Below are positions 38,116 to 47,935 of a DNA stretch of 64,000 nucleotides, in pieces. Location: assembly GCA_944388385.1 (NCBI GenBank), contig CALXIO010000007.1, positions 23,384-87,383 on the forward strand, given 5' to 3'. The notes below the pieces were generated by a model, which was not told the origin of the DNA, did no database searches, and saw only the letters and a program-made list of their open reading frames with translations. The position numbers and the translations under genes are program-made. Each line of letters begins with the position of its first letter. Position 1 is the first letter of the stretch. This DNA is from an uncultured Ruminiclostridium sp. GTDB lineage: Bacteria > Bacillota > Clostridia > Oscillospirales > Ruminococcaceae.

Positions 38116-39220
38116 ATGAAAGGATTTGTTAAGATTTTAGCCTTCGCCGGAATTGTGTCCGGTATATTATGCGGATGCAATAGTGAGGCTGTATCATCCC
38201 AAAAAGATGATAACAGTATTGCAAATGAAAGCACAGAATCCATAGAAGAAAACATCATTATCGAAGAAAATGGAATAAAAAAGCTAAACAACAATTTATC
38301 CTATGGATGCTTTAAGGGGGACTATGGCTTTGACCGATTCATATCCTCCGGGGGTGCTTCTACTGACAGGGAGGTTGTGGAATTTTTAATATCAGATATG
38401 GGGGTAAATTTCAGCGGATTTAGTCTTATAGGAGATATATTCGGATGCAGTACGGTATCTGTTAAAGGTGATAACGGGGGATATTATTTCGGCAGGAATT
38501 TTGACTGGCAGCCCTGTAATGCCATGGTGGTAACGGTATACCCGGATAAGGACTATAGCTCAATTTCTACCGTGAACACCGACTTTATTTTTGCTATGGG
38601 AAATGAGCTTTTATCAAAGGATGAGGCGCTTTTATTGCCTCTGTTTATGCTCCCCTTGACGGCATAAATGAAAAGGGGCTTTGCGTATCGGTGAATATGA
38701 TACAGGATAATGAAAAGGCGGATATGAATACCTCAAAACCGGATATAACCACCACAACGGCAGTAAGACTGCTTCTTGATAATGCGGCTGATACTAATGA
38801 AGCGGTAAATTGCTGAAAGAATATGATATGCACTTTTCCATGGGGCTTACTGTTCATTTTGCGGTAAGCGACAATAAGGGAAACAGCGTTGTTATTGAAT
38901 ATATGGGTAATGAAATGTATGTTACGCCTACTCCTGCGGTAACTAACTTTTACCTTACCCCGGGGGATAAGTATGGAATCGGTACTGCCCAATCCCACAG
39001 CAGATATGAAATTCTGACAGAGGCTTTAAGGGATAAACCCACCATGACGGAAAATGAGGTTATGGGGCTTTTAGACAGGATAAGCAAGGATAATTTCAAC
39101 GACAGCGCCACCACCGAATGGAGCATTGTTTATGACCAGAATAATAAAAGGGCAAGACTTTGCCACAGGGAAAATTACAAGGAAAGCTATTTATTTGAGC
39201 TATCAACAAAAGACGAATAA
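38116..39220 (+). pseudogene. Lipoprotein linear-amide hydrolase (choloylglycine hydrolase-like), two frameshifts
   Basis: It has a lipoprotein signal (MKGFVKILAFAGIVSGILCGC) and an Ntn-type amidase core: the candidate nucleophile in IFGCSTVSV followed by GGYYFGRNFDWQ, as in penicillin V acylase, bile-salt hydrolase and C45-type proteins. A T4 tract at 38630-38633 needs T5 to continue into FIASVYAPLDGINEKGLCVSV, and at 38806-38812 a second base is missing before LLKEYDMHFSMGLTVHFAV. The C-terminal part with TEWSIVYDQNNKRARL is intact. It looks like a recently lost enzyme; the substrate is unknown. Confidence 0.82.
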
Positions 39221-39249
39221 ACAGGTATTTTAAGGAAAGGAGAAACAGC

Positions 39250-39992
39250 ATGAGCGAGGTAATTTTAAGCTGTAAAGGGCTTACTAAAAAATACGGCGAT
39301 AATACTGTACTTGATAATGTGACAGAGGAAATTTACAAGGGGGATTTTACGGTTATAATGGGCTCCTCGGGAGCAGGAAAATCCACCCTTTTATATGCCC
39401 TTAGCTGTCTTGATGAGATAACCTCAGGAGAGATATTTTATAAGGGGGAAAAAATATCCGGCTTAAAGGAGGGTAAATCCGCAGATTTAAGGGCAAGGCA
39501 GTTTGGCTTTGTATTCCAGCAGCCTCAGTTAGTATCGGATCTTACCCTTTATGAAAATACCCTGGTGGCAGTCTATACAGCAGGCTGTGATGAGGTTTTA
39601 AATAATGCGGATAAGCTGTTTTCCGATATGGGGATTGAACATTGTAAAAACCGTATGCCGGGTGAGGTTTCAGGGGGCGAGGCTCAGCGCGGGGCTATTG
39701 CAAGAGCCATGATAAAAAGCCCGGGTATTCTTTTTGCGGATGAGCCTACGGGGGCTCTTAACAAAAAAACAGTAATGAGGTTTTATCCCTTATGGATGAG
39801 CTTAACAGCAAGGGACAGACAATTATTATGGTAACCCATGATATAGCCTCCGCCGCCCACGGAAACAGAATATTATATCTTGAGGACGGAAGGATAATTT
39901 CCTGCCTTACTCTCCCCTGCTATAATTCCGATCTTGATAAAAAGGAAAGAGAAGAAAGGCTTTCTCTTCGGCTTAGCACACAAAGGTGGTAA
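39250..39992 (+). pseudogene. ABC transporter ATPase (LolD/MacB type), frameshifted
   Basis: Walker A GSSGAGKST, signature VSGGEAQRGAIA and Walker B ILFADEPTGALN mark the ATPase that serves FtsX-like permeases. At 39779-39780 a G is missing: adding it joins NKKTVMR to VLSLMDELNSKGQTIIMVTH, which carries the switch histidine, and the frame then runs to 39992. As read, the protein loses its D-loop end and H-loop. It follows the amidase gene by 29 nt with a GGAAAGGAG ribosome site and precedes the permease by 6 nt. Confidence 0.85.
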
Positions 39993-39998
39993 TAGAAT

Positions 39999-42304
39999 AT
40001 GGCAGTTAAAATTTTATGGAAGGCACAAATAAAAAAGCACAAGGGCACCTGTATAGGTATATTTGTGCTGATAGTTGCTATTTGTGTGGCTTTGTGTTCG
40101 GTTATTACCCTTTCCGTAAACGGGGATAGCTATATAGCAAAAGAAACCGACAGGCTGGGCTTCGGAAAACTTACGGTGTGGGTTTCAGATGTGGATGATA
40201 TAGATAAGCTGAGCCTTGATATTTCCGCTGTGGATGGTATAAGGGGAATAAAAAATCAGCAGATAATATACAGCGAATATGAAACCGCCGCCGGATAATC
40301 CGACAGCGAGGGTATGCTTATTTTGGAAAGTGATGAGTATGACTATAAATTCTTCACCGATGACTTAAAGGACTATAAGGAAAAAGAGACTTTAGGAAAG
40401 GGTGAAATATATGTAGGCAGTGCCCTTAAATCCATGTATGATATTAAGGTTGGAGATAGTATCACCTTTCCGGTAGCAAGAAGTAATGTAAAGGTTACTT
40501 TTAAAGTTAAGGGGTATTTTGAGGACCCCTTAATGAGAAGCTCCATGATAGGAATGAAGAGCTTTATTATTACCCCCTCCGACTATGAAGAGATAAAGGG
40601 AATAATAGAAAGTGAGGGGCATGATGCCCTTGCAAGATATGGCTATATGGTGCATATTGACGCTGACAGTAATATTATCCCCTCAGAGCTTAACCGAAGA
40701 ATAAACCAGAATACCGAAATCGGCAGGTATACTGAGTTTTCCCATTCGGCGGTTACTCTTAAGGGATATATGCTTACATTACAGAATGTGTTTACCGGAC
40801 TTTTTGCCGCCTTTGTGCTGATACTTGTAATAGTGACCTTGTTTATTATTTCAAACAGCATAGGCTCATCAATAGAGCAGAAACGAAAAAACACAGGTAT
40901 ATTAAAATCCCTGGGTGTAAAGGGCAATAGCCTTGTGGCGGTTCAGCTTTTACTGTACCTTACCCCTGTTATCCCCGGGGTAATTATTGGGGCTTTGCTG
41001 TCGGTTTTTGCAAGCGGTGTACTAAGTATGCTGACTGTGGATGTAACGGGGGTTATAATACCCTTTGATATGCCTTGGGGTATCTCATTACCTGTGCTTA
41101 TCTTAATGATGATTTTAATATCCGGGTTTATTGTTATTCGTTGCAGGAAAATCCTTAAAATAAAGCCTGTAGAGAGTATAGCTTATAAAAAGGTAAAGCC
41201 CTTACCTGCCATAAGACAGCCCCTTTTGCTTTTTATCGCATTAAGACAGCTTTTTGCAGGAAAGAGCGCCTTATTTATAGGGGTGCTTCTTACCTTTTTT
41301 GCTTCCCTTACAGGTAGAACAGACAGCTGGCTTGGAAATGACGGCAAGGGCATGATAGATGCCTTTAATCCGGCAGACCTTCATATAGCCGCCCAGCCCA
41401 TGGGGGATGTGGCTATTGAGGATATAGAAAATACTATCTTACAGCATACAGAAATTACCGATAAGCATGCCCTTGCCATGCCTAATGTATCGGTAAATAA
41501 CATAGACTATACCGCAAATGTAATTACCGACCCGAAAAGATTTCATATACTTAGTGGTAACACCTGTATAGCCGAAAATGAGATAGTTGTAACTGAATTT
41601 GTGGCGGCGGATATGGGACTTAGTATAGGGGATAAGGTAAATATTACAGGTTCTGTCGGAAGCAAGGAATTTATCATATCCGGCATATATCAATGTGCCA
41701 ATGATATGGGGGCAAATATCGGTATGAATAAGGAGGGGTATCTTCTTGTAGGGAAAAATTCCCCTCAGATATGGTGCGAGCAGTACTTTATATCCGACAC
41801 AGCAAGACAAAAGGAAATTATGGATATATTATCCGATACCTACGGTGGGATGTTTATCTTCACGAAAACTCCTGGCCGGGACTTTACGGCATACTTTCGG
41901 CTATGGATATGCTTCTTATATTCCAGTATGTTATGATAATAGTTTTTGTAATGGTCTGCGTTATGCTTACTACCGATAAGCTGATTACAAGGGAGAAAAA
42001 ACAACTGAGTATATTAAGGTCTGTGGGAATGTCCCTTATTGCCCTGAGAGTATCATTTACCCTTAGATTTGTTATAATTTCCGCCTTGGGCAGTGTAATG
42101 GGAATTATACTGGGGGCTGTTTTTACTGACCCTGTTGTGGCATTTTTATTAAGGCTTTACGGTATAAGTAACTTTTCCTCTTCCCCTGATATACTGACTG
42201 TTATTTTACCCGGATTATATGTTACCCTGGTATTTTCAGTCTTTGCCTTTTTATCATCAAGAAAAATAAGGCAGGCTAAAATGACAGAGCTTACAGAGGA
42301 ATAA
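39999..42304 (+). pseudogene. FtsX-like ABC permease, in-frame TAA plus frameshift
   Basis: About 768 codons encode a MacB/FtsX-type permease with an N-terminal helix (CIGIFVLIVAICVALCSVI), a large extracytoplasmic domain and two sets of C-terminal helices, the duplicated layout of BceB/YxdM-like or lipoprotein-exporting permeases. A TAA at 40296-40298 interrupts ETAAG-stop-SDSEG in frame. At the G3 tract 41847-41849 one G is missing before DVYLHENSWPGLYG. The last four-helix block is intact. Together with the frameshifted ATPase the whole transporter is inactive as read. Confidence 0.82.
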
Positions 42305-42339
42305 GTATAACTTAAAGCTATGCAGATATATTAATAAAT

Positions 42340-42354
42340 ATAAGTATTTGCTAT
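42340..42354 (+). promoter_or_regulatory. Shared box 2 (candidate LysR operator)
   Basis: ATAAGTATTTGCTAT matches box 1 at 14 of 15 positions and overlaps the -35 of the next promoter in the same register. Confidence 0.6.
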
Positions 42355-42376
42355 TTAAAAAACAAGGTAGTATAAT
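42348..42376 (+). promoter_or_regulatory. Promoter of the cyclophilin-like/DUF3737 unit
   Basis: -35 TTGCTA, 17-nt spacer, consensus -10 TATAAT, about 36 nt before the start codon; the weak -35 lies inside shared box 2, as expected of an activator-dependent promoter. Confidence 0.75.
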
Positions 42377-42411
42377 AAAGACATAGGGAAAAAACTTGAA
42401 AGGAGTTTATT

Positions 42412-43002
42412 ATGAAAGGATATTTTAAGACTTTGATTTTATTATCGGCCTTTGCAGTTTTGCTTACAGGCTGTGATGAGGCTGCAAATAGCAGCAGTGA
42501 GGAAAATTCCTCATCTGCCGCAGCTGCCACCACCACACAGGAAGATTTAAGCGGTGAAGAAAGCACCCCCTCGGAAGGTGATGAAGCATCATCCGAACAG
42601 CAAACAGGACTTTCTATAAATGTACAGTTCGGCGATGAGGGAGAGAGCTATACACTTAATCTTCTTGACAATCCCACGGCGGCGGCTATATATAATCATG
42701 TGGGTAGCTCAAGCTGGCGACTTCCTATTTATAATTTTGATGAATCTGAGGTAATGGAGTATTACGATATTCCCCAAAGATACGAAATACTGGACAATTC
42801 AGAAGCAGTAACAAGCGTTAAGGCCGGGGATGTGTATTATTCCCACCCAAACAGAATTATTCTTTATTACCGTGATACCGAAATAAACGAGGAATATACA
42901 AAGGTGGGTACCTTTGAGGCTACTGAGGAGTTTGTAAATTCGGTAATAAATAACCCTGTGCTTGAGGGCTGGGGTAACAAGATAGTTGTAATTACACAGT
43001 GA
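42412..43002 (+). CDS. Cyclophilin-like fold lipoprotein
   Basis: This 196-residue lipoprotein has the signal MKGYFKTLILLSAFAVLLTGC, a Ser/Glu/Ala-rich linker to about residue 70, then a beta-barrel domain of the cyclophilin-like family (SINVQFGDEGESYTLNLLDN, the VKAGDVYYS loop, NRIILYYRD). Proteins of this family often bind small ligands; no peptidyl-prolyl isomerase residues are evident. It has its own boxed promoter and AAAGGAG site. The 44164 gene product is a paralog with the same layout. Confidence 0.82.
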   Translation: MKGYFKTLILLSAFAVLLTGCDEAANSSSEENSSSAAAATTTQEDLSGEESTPSEGDEASSEQQTGLSINVQFGDEGESYTLNLLDNPTAAAIYNHVGSSSWRLPIYNFDESEVMEYYDIPQRYEILDNSEAVTSVKAGDVYYSHPNRIILYYRDTEINEEYTKVGTFEATEEFVNSVINNPVLEGWGNKIVVITQ

Positions 43003-43011
43003 GGGAATACT

Positions 43012-43248
43012 ATGGCTAAGAGAATAACTTTAGAAGAAATAGAGCAAAATCTTTCCGCCGCCGGCATAAAGGGGGAAAGTAAAAAGCTGCTTACTGAGCT
43101 GTGGGAAAAGGGCGAAAGCAAGGAATTGGTGAAATACCTTATTGAGAAAAGATCCCTTATACTGGATCAGATCCATATAAGAGAAAAGCAAATAAACTGT
43201 CTTGACTACTTAGTGTATTCCCTTGATAAGAATATTTTCAATCCATAA
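43012..43248 (+). CDS. Small coiled protein, MerR C-terminal-like
   Basis: This 78-residue soluble protein lacks the DNA-binding part of MerR but ends like the dimerisation helix of MerR regulators (RSLILDQIHIREKQINCLDYL). The N-terminal half is a helical segment (ITLEEIEQNLSAAGIKGESK). It may be a truncated regulator or an oligomerising partner. It starts 9 nt after the lipoprotein gene and ends 9 nt before DUF3737, so it is part of that operon. Confidence 0.65.
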   Translation: MAKRITLEEIEQNLSAAGIKGESKKLLTELWEKGESKELVKYLIEKRSLILDQIHIREKQINCLDYLVYSLDKNIFNP

Positions 43249-43257
43249 GGAGGCTTT

Positions 43258-44109
43258 ATGAAAGTAATAGAAAATCAGAGCTTTGATAGTGAAAGAGCCC
43301 TTTACGGACAGCGTGATATTTATGTATATGAATGTGCCTTTGACGGGCCGGCGGACGGCGAAAGTGCCTTTAAGGAGGGCGGAAATATAAAGGCGGAAAA
43401 GTGCTTTTTTAATCTTCGTTATCCTTTCTGGCATGATGATAAGGTCAATATAACAGCCTGCGAAATGACTCAGCTTTGCAGGGCGGCATTGTGGTATTCA
43501 AGGGATATAACAATAACCGATACAAAAATCCACGGCATTAAGGCTTTAAGAGAATGTGAAAATGTGGAGATTTGCGACTGTGATATAATTTCCCCGGAAT
43601 TTGGTTGGTCGGTAAATAATATCACCATGAAAAACAGCCATGCCGAAAGCGAATATTTCATGATGAGGTCAACTGATATTCATTTTGAAAATGTGGATTT
43701 CAAGGGGAAATATTCCTTCCAGTATATAAAAAATGCGGTTTTTGAAAACTGCCGTTTTGATACTAAGGACGCCTTCTGGCACGCTGAAATTGTGGTGGTA
43801 AAAAACAGCGTTGTTAAGGGGGAATATTTAGCCTGGTACTGCAAAAATGTCACCTTTGAAAACTGTAGTATCATAGGCACTCAGCCCCTTTGCTACTGTA
43901 AGGATTTAAGACTTATAAACTGCACCATGGAAAATACCGATTTGGCCTTTGAAAAAAGCGAGGTAACAGCGAAAATAACCACCCCGGTTATAAGCATCAA
44001 AAATCCCTATAGGGGTAAAATATGCGTTCCTGCTGTGGATGAAATTATTATGGATGATGAAAATGCAAAATGTGAGATAATCATCTGTAAAAATCGCACC
44101 TGCGCATAA
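43258..44109 (+). CDS. DUF3737 family right-handed beta-helix protein
   Basis: This 283-residue cytoplasmic protein consists of about ten beta-helix rungs with repeated F/V-E-N-C or I-x-x-C/S-x-I turns (ITITDTKIHG, VEICDCDIIS, VTFENCSIIG, LRLINCTMEN), matching the DUF3737 family of unknown function. AAGGAGG precedes the ATG. In Clostridia such proteins commonly neighbour LysR regulators and cyclophilin-like proteins, as here. No catalytic residues can be assigned. Confidence 0.82.
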   Translation: MKVIENQSFDSERALYGQRDIYVYECAFDGPADGESAFKEGGNIKAEKCFFNLRYPFWHDDKVNITACEMTQLCRAALWYSRDITITDTKIHGIKALRECENVEICDCDIISPEFGWSVNNITMKNSHAESEYFMMRSTDIHFENVDFKGKYSFQYIKNAVFENCRFDTKDAFWHAEIVVVKNSVVKGEYLAWYCKNVTFENCSIIGTQPLCYCKDLRLINCTMENTDLAFEKSEVTAKITTPVISIKNPYRGKICVPAVDEIIMDDENAKCEIIICKNRTCA

Positions 44110-44110
44110 T

Positions 44111-44147
44111 ATGAAGTATTTACTTAAAGGGATATTTAAGGTGATAA
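44111..44147 (+). promoter_or_regulatory. Possible boxed promoter 3
   Basis: ATGAAGTATTTACTT resembles the shared boxes over its AAGTATTT core and again runs into a -35-like TTTACT, with TGATAA 17 nt further. The match is weaker than boxes 1 and 2. Confidence 0.35.
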
Positions 44148-44163
44148 ATTTACAGGAGGTACT

Positions 44164-44739
44164 ATGAAAAAGGCATTACTTACTTTATTTCTTATGCTTT
44201 GCGTAGCTGTAACAGGGTGTGAGGGTAATAATTCGTCAAATATAAATTCCATGACGGAAAATACTACCATAGCAGAAAGCACTCCCCCGTCAGAGAAAAC
44301 AGAAAGCATTTCTTCTGACATTACACAATGCAAGGAAGAAACCACAGACAATACTGAAATTACAAGTGAGGATAATATGAGCGAAAATGTATTTTATATA
44401 ACCGCCAACGGCACCACATTTACAGCGGATCTTGAGAATAACAAAAGCGCTGAGGCTTTTAAGCAGTTACTTAAAGAAAAGCCCTTGGTGGTGGAAATGT
44501 CCGACTACGGCAATTTTGAAAAGGTGGGTAATATCGGCACTTCCCTGCCCCGTACCGATACACAGATAACCACCACCCCGGGAGATGTTATTTTATATCA
44601 GGGTAACAGCGTAACTGTTTATTATGATAAAAACTCCTGGAATTTTACTAAGCTGGGCAAAATCCGTAACGCCACTAAGGAGGGACTCTTGGAGGTTCTG
44701 GGCAAGGGCGATGTGACGGTTACCTTTTCATTGGAATAA
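44164..44739 (+). CDS. Cyclophilin-like fold lipoprotein (paralog)
   Basis: This 191-residue lipoprotein has signal MKKALLTLFLMLCVAVTGC, a long Ser/Thr/Glu linker, and a C-terminal cyclophilin-like domain with the canonical pattern: ITANGTTFTADLENNKSAEA, LVVEMSDYGNFEKVG, LPRTDTQITTTPGDVILYQG and LGKGDVTVTFS. It is a better family match than its paralog at 42412. ACAGGAGG precedes the ATG. A terminator follows. Confidence 0.85.
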   Translation: MKKALLTLFLMLCVAVTGCEGNNSSNINSMTENTTIAESTPPSEKTESISSDITQCKEETTDNTEITSEDNMSENVFYITANGTTFTADLENNKSAEAFKQLLKEKPLVVEMSDYGNFEKVGNIGTSLPRTDTQITTTPGDVILYQGNSVTVYYDKNSWNFTKLGKIRNATKEGLLEVLGKGDVTVTFSLE

Positions 44740-44769
44740 AAAAATCCTGTGCGGTTGCACAGGATTTTT
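44740..44769. terminator. Bidirectional terminator
   Basis: A perfect 13-bp stem (AAAAATCCTGTGC / GCACAGGATTTTT) with a GGTT loop separates the convergent lipoprotein and SDR genes; T-runs are present on both strands. Confidence 0.92.
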
Positions 44770-44771
44770 TC

Positions 44772-45476
44772 TTAATAAAACCCACCGTCTACCCCTAAAA
44801 CCTGGCCGGTGACAAACTGAGCATCAGAAAGGTATTTTGCGGCTTGTGCCACATCCTCGGGTGTGCCGATTTTCTGTAAGGGGGTTTGCTGTTTTAATTC
44901 TTCCATGTCCTTTTCTGACAGGTGGTTATTATTCATGGGGCTGTCAATTACCCCGGGGGCTATGCAGTTTACTCTTATACCCGATGGGCCTAACTCCTTT
45001 GCAAGAGCCTTTGTAAAGCCTATTATTCCTGCCTTGGCGGTGGAATAGTGCACCTCACAGGATGCACCGTGTACACCCCACACGGAGGATATATTTATAA
45101 TACAGCCGGACTGCCTTTTTATCATATAGGGTACTGCCCTTTTTGTAATATAAAACATGGCATTAAGGCTTATATTCATCATATTATGCCAGTCCTCGTC
45201 TGTAATATCGGTAAACAGCTTTATTTGTGATATGCCGGCATTGTTTATAAGTAAATCAATTTTGCCGTACTTTTTTATTATCACATCTATTACCATTTCT
45301 GCGCTTTTCTTATCGGTAATGTCCGCCTTTATCATAAGACAGCCACATTCCTTTTCAAGAATCGCTGCCCCTTGGTCATTTTTAGCGTAAATTCCGATAA
45401 CGTCATCCGTTCTTGAAAAAAGCCTTGTCATGGCACTGCCTATTGCCCCTGTTGCCCCGGTTATAACTACTACCAT
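44772..45476 (-). CDS. Short-chain dehydrogenase/reductase (FabG/YmfI-like)
   Basis: This 234-residue NAD(P)H-dependent oxidoreductase has the cofactor loop TGATGAIGSA, NNAG motif LLINNAGIS, catalytic Ser in INISSVWG, and the YxxxK motif in VHYSTAKAG, with a C-terminal VLGVDGGFY. The HGASCEVHYS context resembles the EF-P 5-aminopentanone reductase YmfI as well as 3-oxoacyl-ACP reductase FabG, so the substrate is open. It lies between terminators and is probably monocistronic, unless transcription reads through from the clpE-like gene. Confidence 0.88.
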   Translation of the reverse strand: MVVVITGATGAIGSAMTRLFSRTDDVIGIYAKNDQGAAILEKECGCLMIKADITDKKSAEMVIDVIIKKYGKIDLLINNAGISQIKLFTDITDEDWHNMMNISLNAMFYITKRAVPYMIKRQSGCIINISSVWGVHGASCEVHYSTAKAGIIGFTKALAKELGPSGIRVNCIAPGVIDSPMNNNHLSEKDMEELKQQTPLQKIGTPEDVAQAAKYLSDAQFVTGQVLGVDGGFY

Positions 45477-45492
45477 AATTTCTCCTTTAATT

Positions 45493-45514
45493 AAAGCCCC
45501 TTTAAAAGGGGCTT
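45493..45514 (-). terminator. Terminator after the ClpE-like gene
   Basis: AAAGCCCC and GGGGCTTT arms lie 5 nt past the stop; the following minus-strand tract (TTTAATTAAAG) is only moderately T-rich, so some readthrough into the SDR gene is likely. Confidence 0.7.
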
Positions 45515-45518
45515 TATA

Positions 45519-47858
45519 TTATTCTCCTGTTACCGTAAGATTATCCCCATCGGTGGAAATGTTTATGGCTGTAATCTTACCGTCAGAATCCACAATAAGA
45601 TTTGCCACCTTATCCTCAATTTCCTTGCGGACAATTCTTCTTACATCTCTGCCGCCGAACTTTCCGTCCTTTGCCTTTCTTGCTATGCAGTCATAGGCAT
45701 CATCGGTAACGTTAAGCTGTATGTTCTTTTCAAGAAGGGGCTCCTTCATCTCTCCTATTGTAAGTCTTGCAATACCTGAAAGCGCCTTTTCATCAAGGGG
45801 CGAGAATACAACCACCTCGTCCACACGGCTTAAAAATTCCGGGCGTAAAAATTCGCCTAAGGCGGTCATGGCCTTATCCTTGCTCATTTCCTCCTTGGTC
45901 TTTGCAAAGCCCATTCCACTGGACTTAAAGGAAGATCCGGCATTTGAGGTCATGGCAATTACGGTATTTTCAAAGCTTACAGTCTTGCCGTGGGCATCAT
46001 TTACCTTGCCCTCATCAAGTATCTGAAGAAGAATGTTCATTACATCAGGGTGAGCCTTTTCTATCTCGTCAAAGAGAATTACTGAGTAGGGCTTTCTTCT
46101 TACCTTTTCGGTAAGCTGTCCTGCCTCATCATAGCCCACATATCCCGGAGGTGAACCGATAATTCTTGATACGCTGTGCTTTTCCATAAACTCTGACATA
46201 TCAAGTCTTATAAGGGGGTCTACTGTGTTGAAAAGCTCCTTGGCAAGCACCTTTACAAGCTCTGTTTTACCTACGCCGGTAGGTCCTACAAAGATAAAGG
46301 ATGCAGGACGGCGTCTTGCGGAAAGCTGTACTCTTGTGCGCTTTATTGCCGCCGACACAAGCTCACAGGCCTCATCCTGGCCGACTATCTTTTCCTTTAA
46401 GGCATCCTCAAGCTTTGCCATTTTCTTAAACTCTGTTTCCATTATCTTGGAGGCAGGAATACCTGTCCAAAGCTCAATTACCTTGCATACATCGTTCTCG
46501 GTTACCTGAAGGCTGTCTATAATCGGCTTTAATTCATCTATGCGGTCATTGTTCTTTGCTATTCTGGTTTTTATCTCAGCTACCCTCTGATAGTTGATAT
46601 TCTCGCTGTCCTCCATTAGCTTGCTTTCCTCTGCCTCAAGCTGCTTGTTTTCATTTAACAGCTTGTCATGCTCCGCAAGCTCCTTACTGCTTATACTTGC
46701 ACAGGCGGCGGATTCATCAAGCAGGTCAATGGCCTTGTCGGGAAGGTATCTGTCGGTAATGTATCTTTCACTTAATACAGCACAGCTTCTTATTACGCTG
46801 TCGGGGTATTTCAGCTTGTGATAATCCTCATAATAGCCCTTTATTCCCTTTAAAAGCTCAACGGTTTCATCTATTGTGGGCTCGTTTATGGTAACAGGCT
46901 GGAATCTTCTTTCAAGGGCAGAATCCTTTTCGATATACTTTCTGTACTCGTTAAAGGTGGTAGCACCTATTACCTGCATTTCGCCTCTTGATAATGCGGG
47001 CTTGAAGATATTAGCCGCATTCATTGTGCCCTCGCTGTCGCCTGTACCCACAAGGTTGTGAACCTCGTCTATAAACAGGATTATGTTTCCGGCATTTCTT
47101 ATTTCTTCAATAAGTGCCTTTACTCTGCCCTCAAACTGTCCTCTGAACTGAGTTCCTGCCACAAGGGCGGTAAGGTCAAGCAGATATATTTCCTTATCAC
47201 GAAGCTTTGCAGGAACATCTCCGCTTACTATCTTCTGGGCAATACCCTCAGCAATAGCTGTTTTACCTACACCCGGCTCACCTATGATACAGGGATTGTT
47301 CTTTGTTCTTCTTGTAAGTATCTGGGTAACACGGTAGATTTCCTTATCTCTGCCGATTATCCTGTCAAGCTCACCCTTTTGCGCCTTTGCGGTAAGGTTT
47401 GTACAGTAGGTATCAAGGAATTTACGCTTTTTGCTTTCCTTCTTGCGCTTTTTCTTATCCCTTGATGTGATACCGGATTTTTCCTCGGTATCCTCATCTG
47501 CTGTGTCACCTGCATTATCCTGACCGCCGAAAAGTCGTCTGAAGAAGGGGGGCATAGTACCTGCACCGCCGGGTACAAAGTCATCGCTGTCCTCCTCATC
47601 ATCCTCCTCGTCCTTGTCAGAATTTTCCTCGGATGCGTCGGGTAAACCCTCTGCTCCGAAAAATGAATCATAAGCCTGCTCAAAATCCTGCTCAAAATCT
47701 TCACTGATGCCCATTTTTTCAAGGTATTCTGATACCTGGGGCACTCCTAATTCCTTTGCACAAACAAGACAAAGACCCTCGTCATGCTTTTCTGTACCGT
47801 TCATTGTGGAAATAAACACCACAGCAGGTCTTTTCTTGCATCTGGAACAATATATCAT
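45519..47858 (-). CDS. clpE: ClpE-like AAA+ unfoldase with N-terminal zinc finger
   Basis: This 779-residue Hsp100 protein unfolds proteins for ClpP. Residues 4-40 form a treble-clef zinc finger (CSRCKKRP ... CLVCAKE), the ClpE signature, instead of double Clp-N repeats. A long acidic linker (Asp/Glu-rich, residues 55-125) follows. AAA module 1 has Walker [10 protein letters not shown] and Walker [11 protein letters not shown]; a coiled-coil middle domain lies near 400-450; module 2 has GPTGVGKTE and [15 protein letters not shown] tripeptide may be the ClpP-docking loop. An inverted repeat covers its promoter, consistent with stress control. ClpC is the alternative name. Confidence 0.87.
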   Translation of the reverse strand: MIYCSRCKKRPAVVFISTMNGTEKHDEGLCLVCAKELGVPQVSEYLEKMGISEDFEQDFEQAYDSFFGAEGLPDASEENSDKDEEDDEEDSDDFVPGGAGTMPPFFRRLFGGQDNAGDTADEDTEEKSGITSRDKKKRKKESKKRKFLDTYCTNLTAKAQKGELDRIIGRDKEIYRVTQILTRRTKNNPCIIGEPGVGKTAIAEGIAQKIVSGDVPAKLRDKEIYLLDLTALVAGTQFRGQFEGRVKALIEEIRNAGNIILFIDEVHNLVGTGDSEGTMNAANIFKPALSRGEMQVIGATTFNEYRKYIEKDSALERRFQPVTINEPTIDETVELLKGIKGYYEDYHKLKYPDSVIRSCAVLSERYITDRYLPDKAIDLLDESAACASISSKELAEHDKLLNENKQLEAEESKLMEDSENINYQRVAEIKTRIAKNNDRIDELKPIIDSLQVTENDVCKVIELWTGIPASKIMETEFKKMAKLEDALKEKIVGQDEACELVSAAIKRTRVQLSARRRPASFIFVGPTGVGKTELVKVLAKELFNTVDPLIRLDMSEFMEKHSVSRIIGSPPGYVGYDEAGQLTEKVRRKPYSVILFDEIEKAHPDVMNILLQILDEGKVNDAHGKTVSFENTVIAMTSNAGSSFKSSGMGFAKTKEEMSKDKAMTALGEFLRPEFLSRVDEVVVFSPLDEKALSGIARLTIGEMKEPLLEKNIQLNVTDDAYDCIARKAKDGKFGGRDVRRIVRKEIEDKVANLIVDSDGKITAINISTDGDNLTVTGE

Positions 47859-47898
47859 ATAAATCTCCTTCCCCGGCTTTATGCCGTTACTATATTAT

Positions 47899-47928
47899 AT
47901 TATAATTTTGTTATATGAATATTAACAA
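47899..47928 (-). promoter_or_regulatory. Promoter of the clpE-like gene
   Basis: Minus-strand -35 TTGTTA and -10 TATAAT with an 18-nt spacer, about 40 nt upstream of the ATG. Confidence 0.65.
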
Positions 47929-47931
47929 AAT
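47905..47931. promoter_or_regulatory. Palindromic operator in the clpE promoter
   Basis: ATTTTGTTA and TAACAAAAT form a perfect 9-bp inverted repeat with a 9-bp spacer. It covers the -35 and the spacer up to the -10, an ideal repressor position. Its 9-9-9 geometry equals CIRCE, but the sequence is neither CIRCE nor the CtsR direct repeat. Confidence 0.65.
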
Positions 47932-47935
47932 GTGT

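Noticed and set aside
47905..47931. CIRCE (HrcA) or CtsR operator
   Set aside because: Spacing fits CIRCE but the arms are not TTAGCACTC/GAGTGCTAA, and there is no AGGTCAAA direct repeat.
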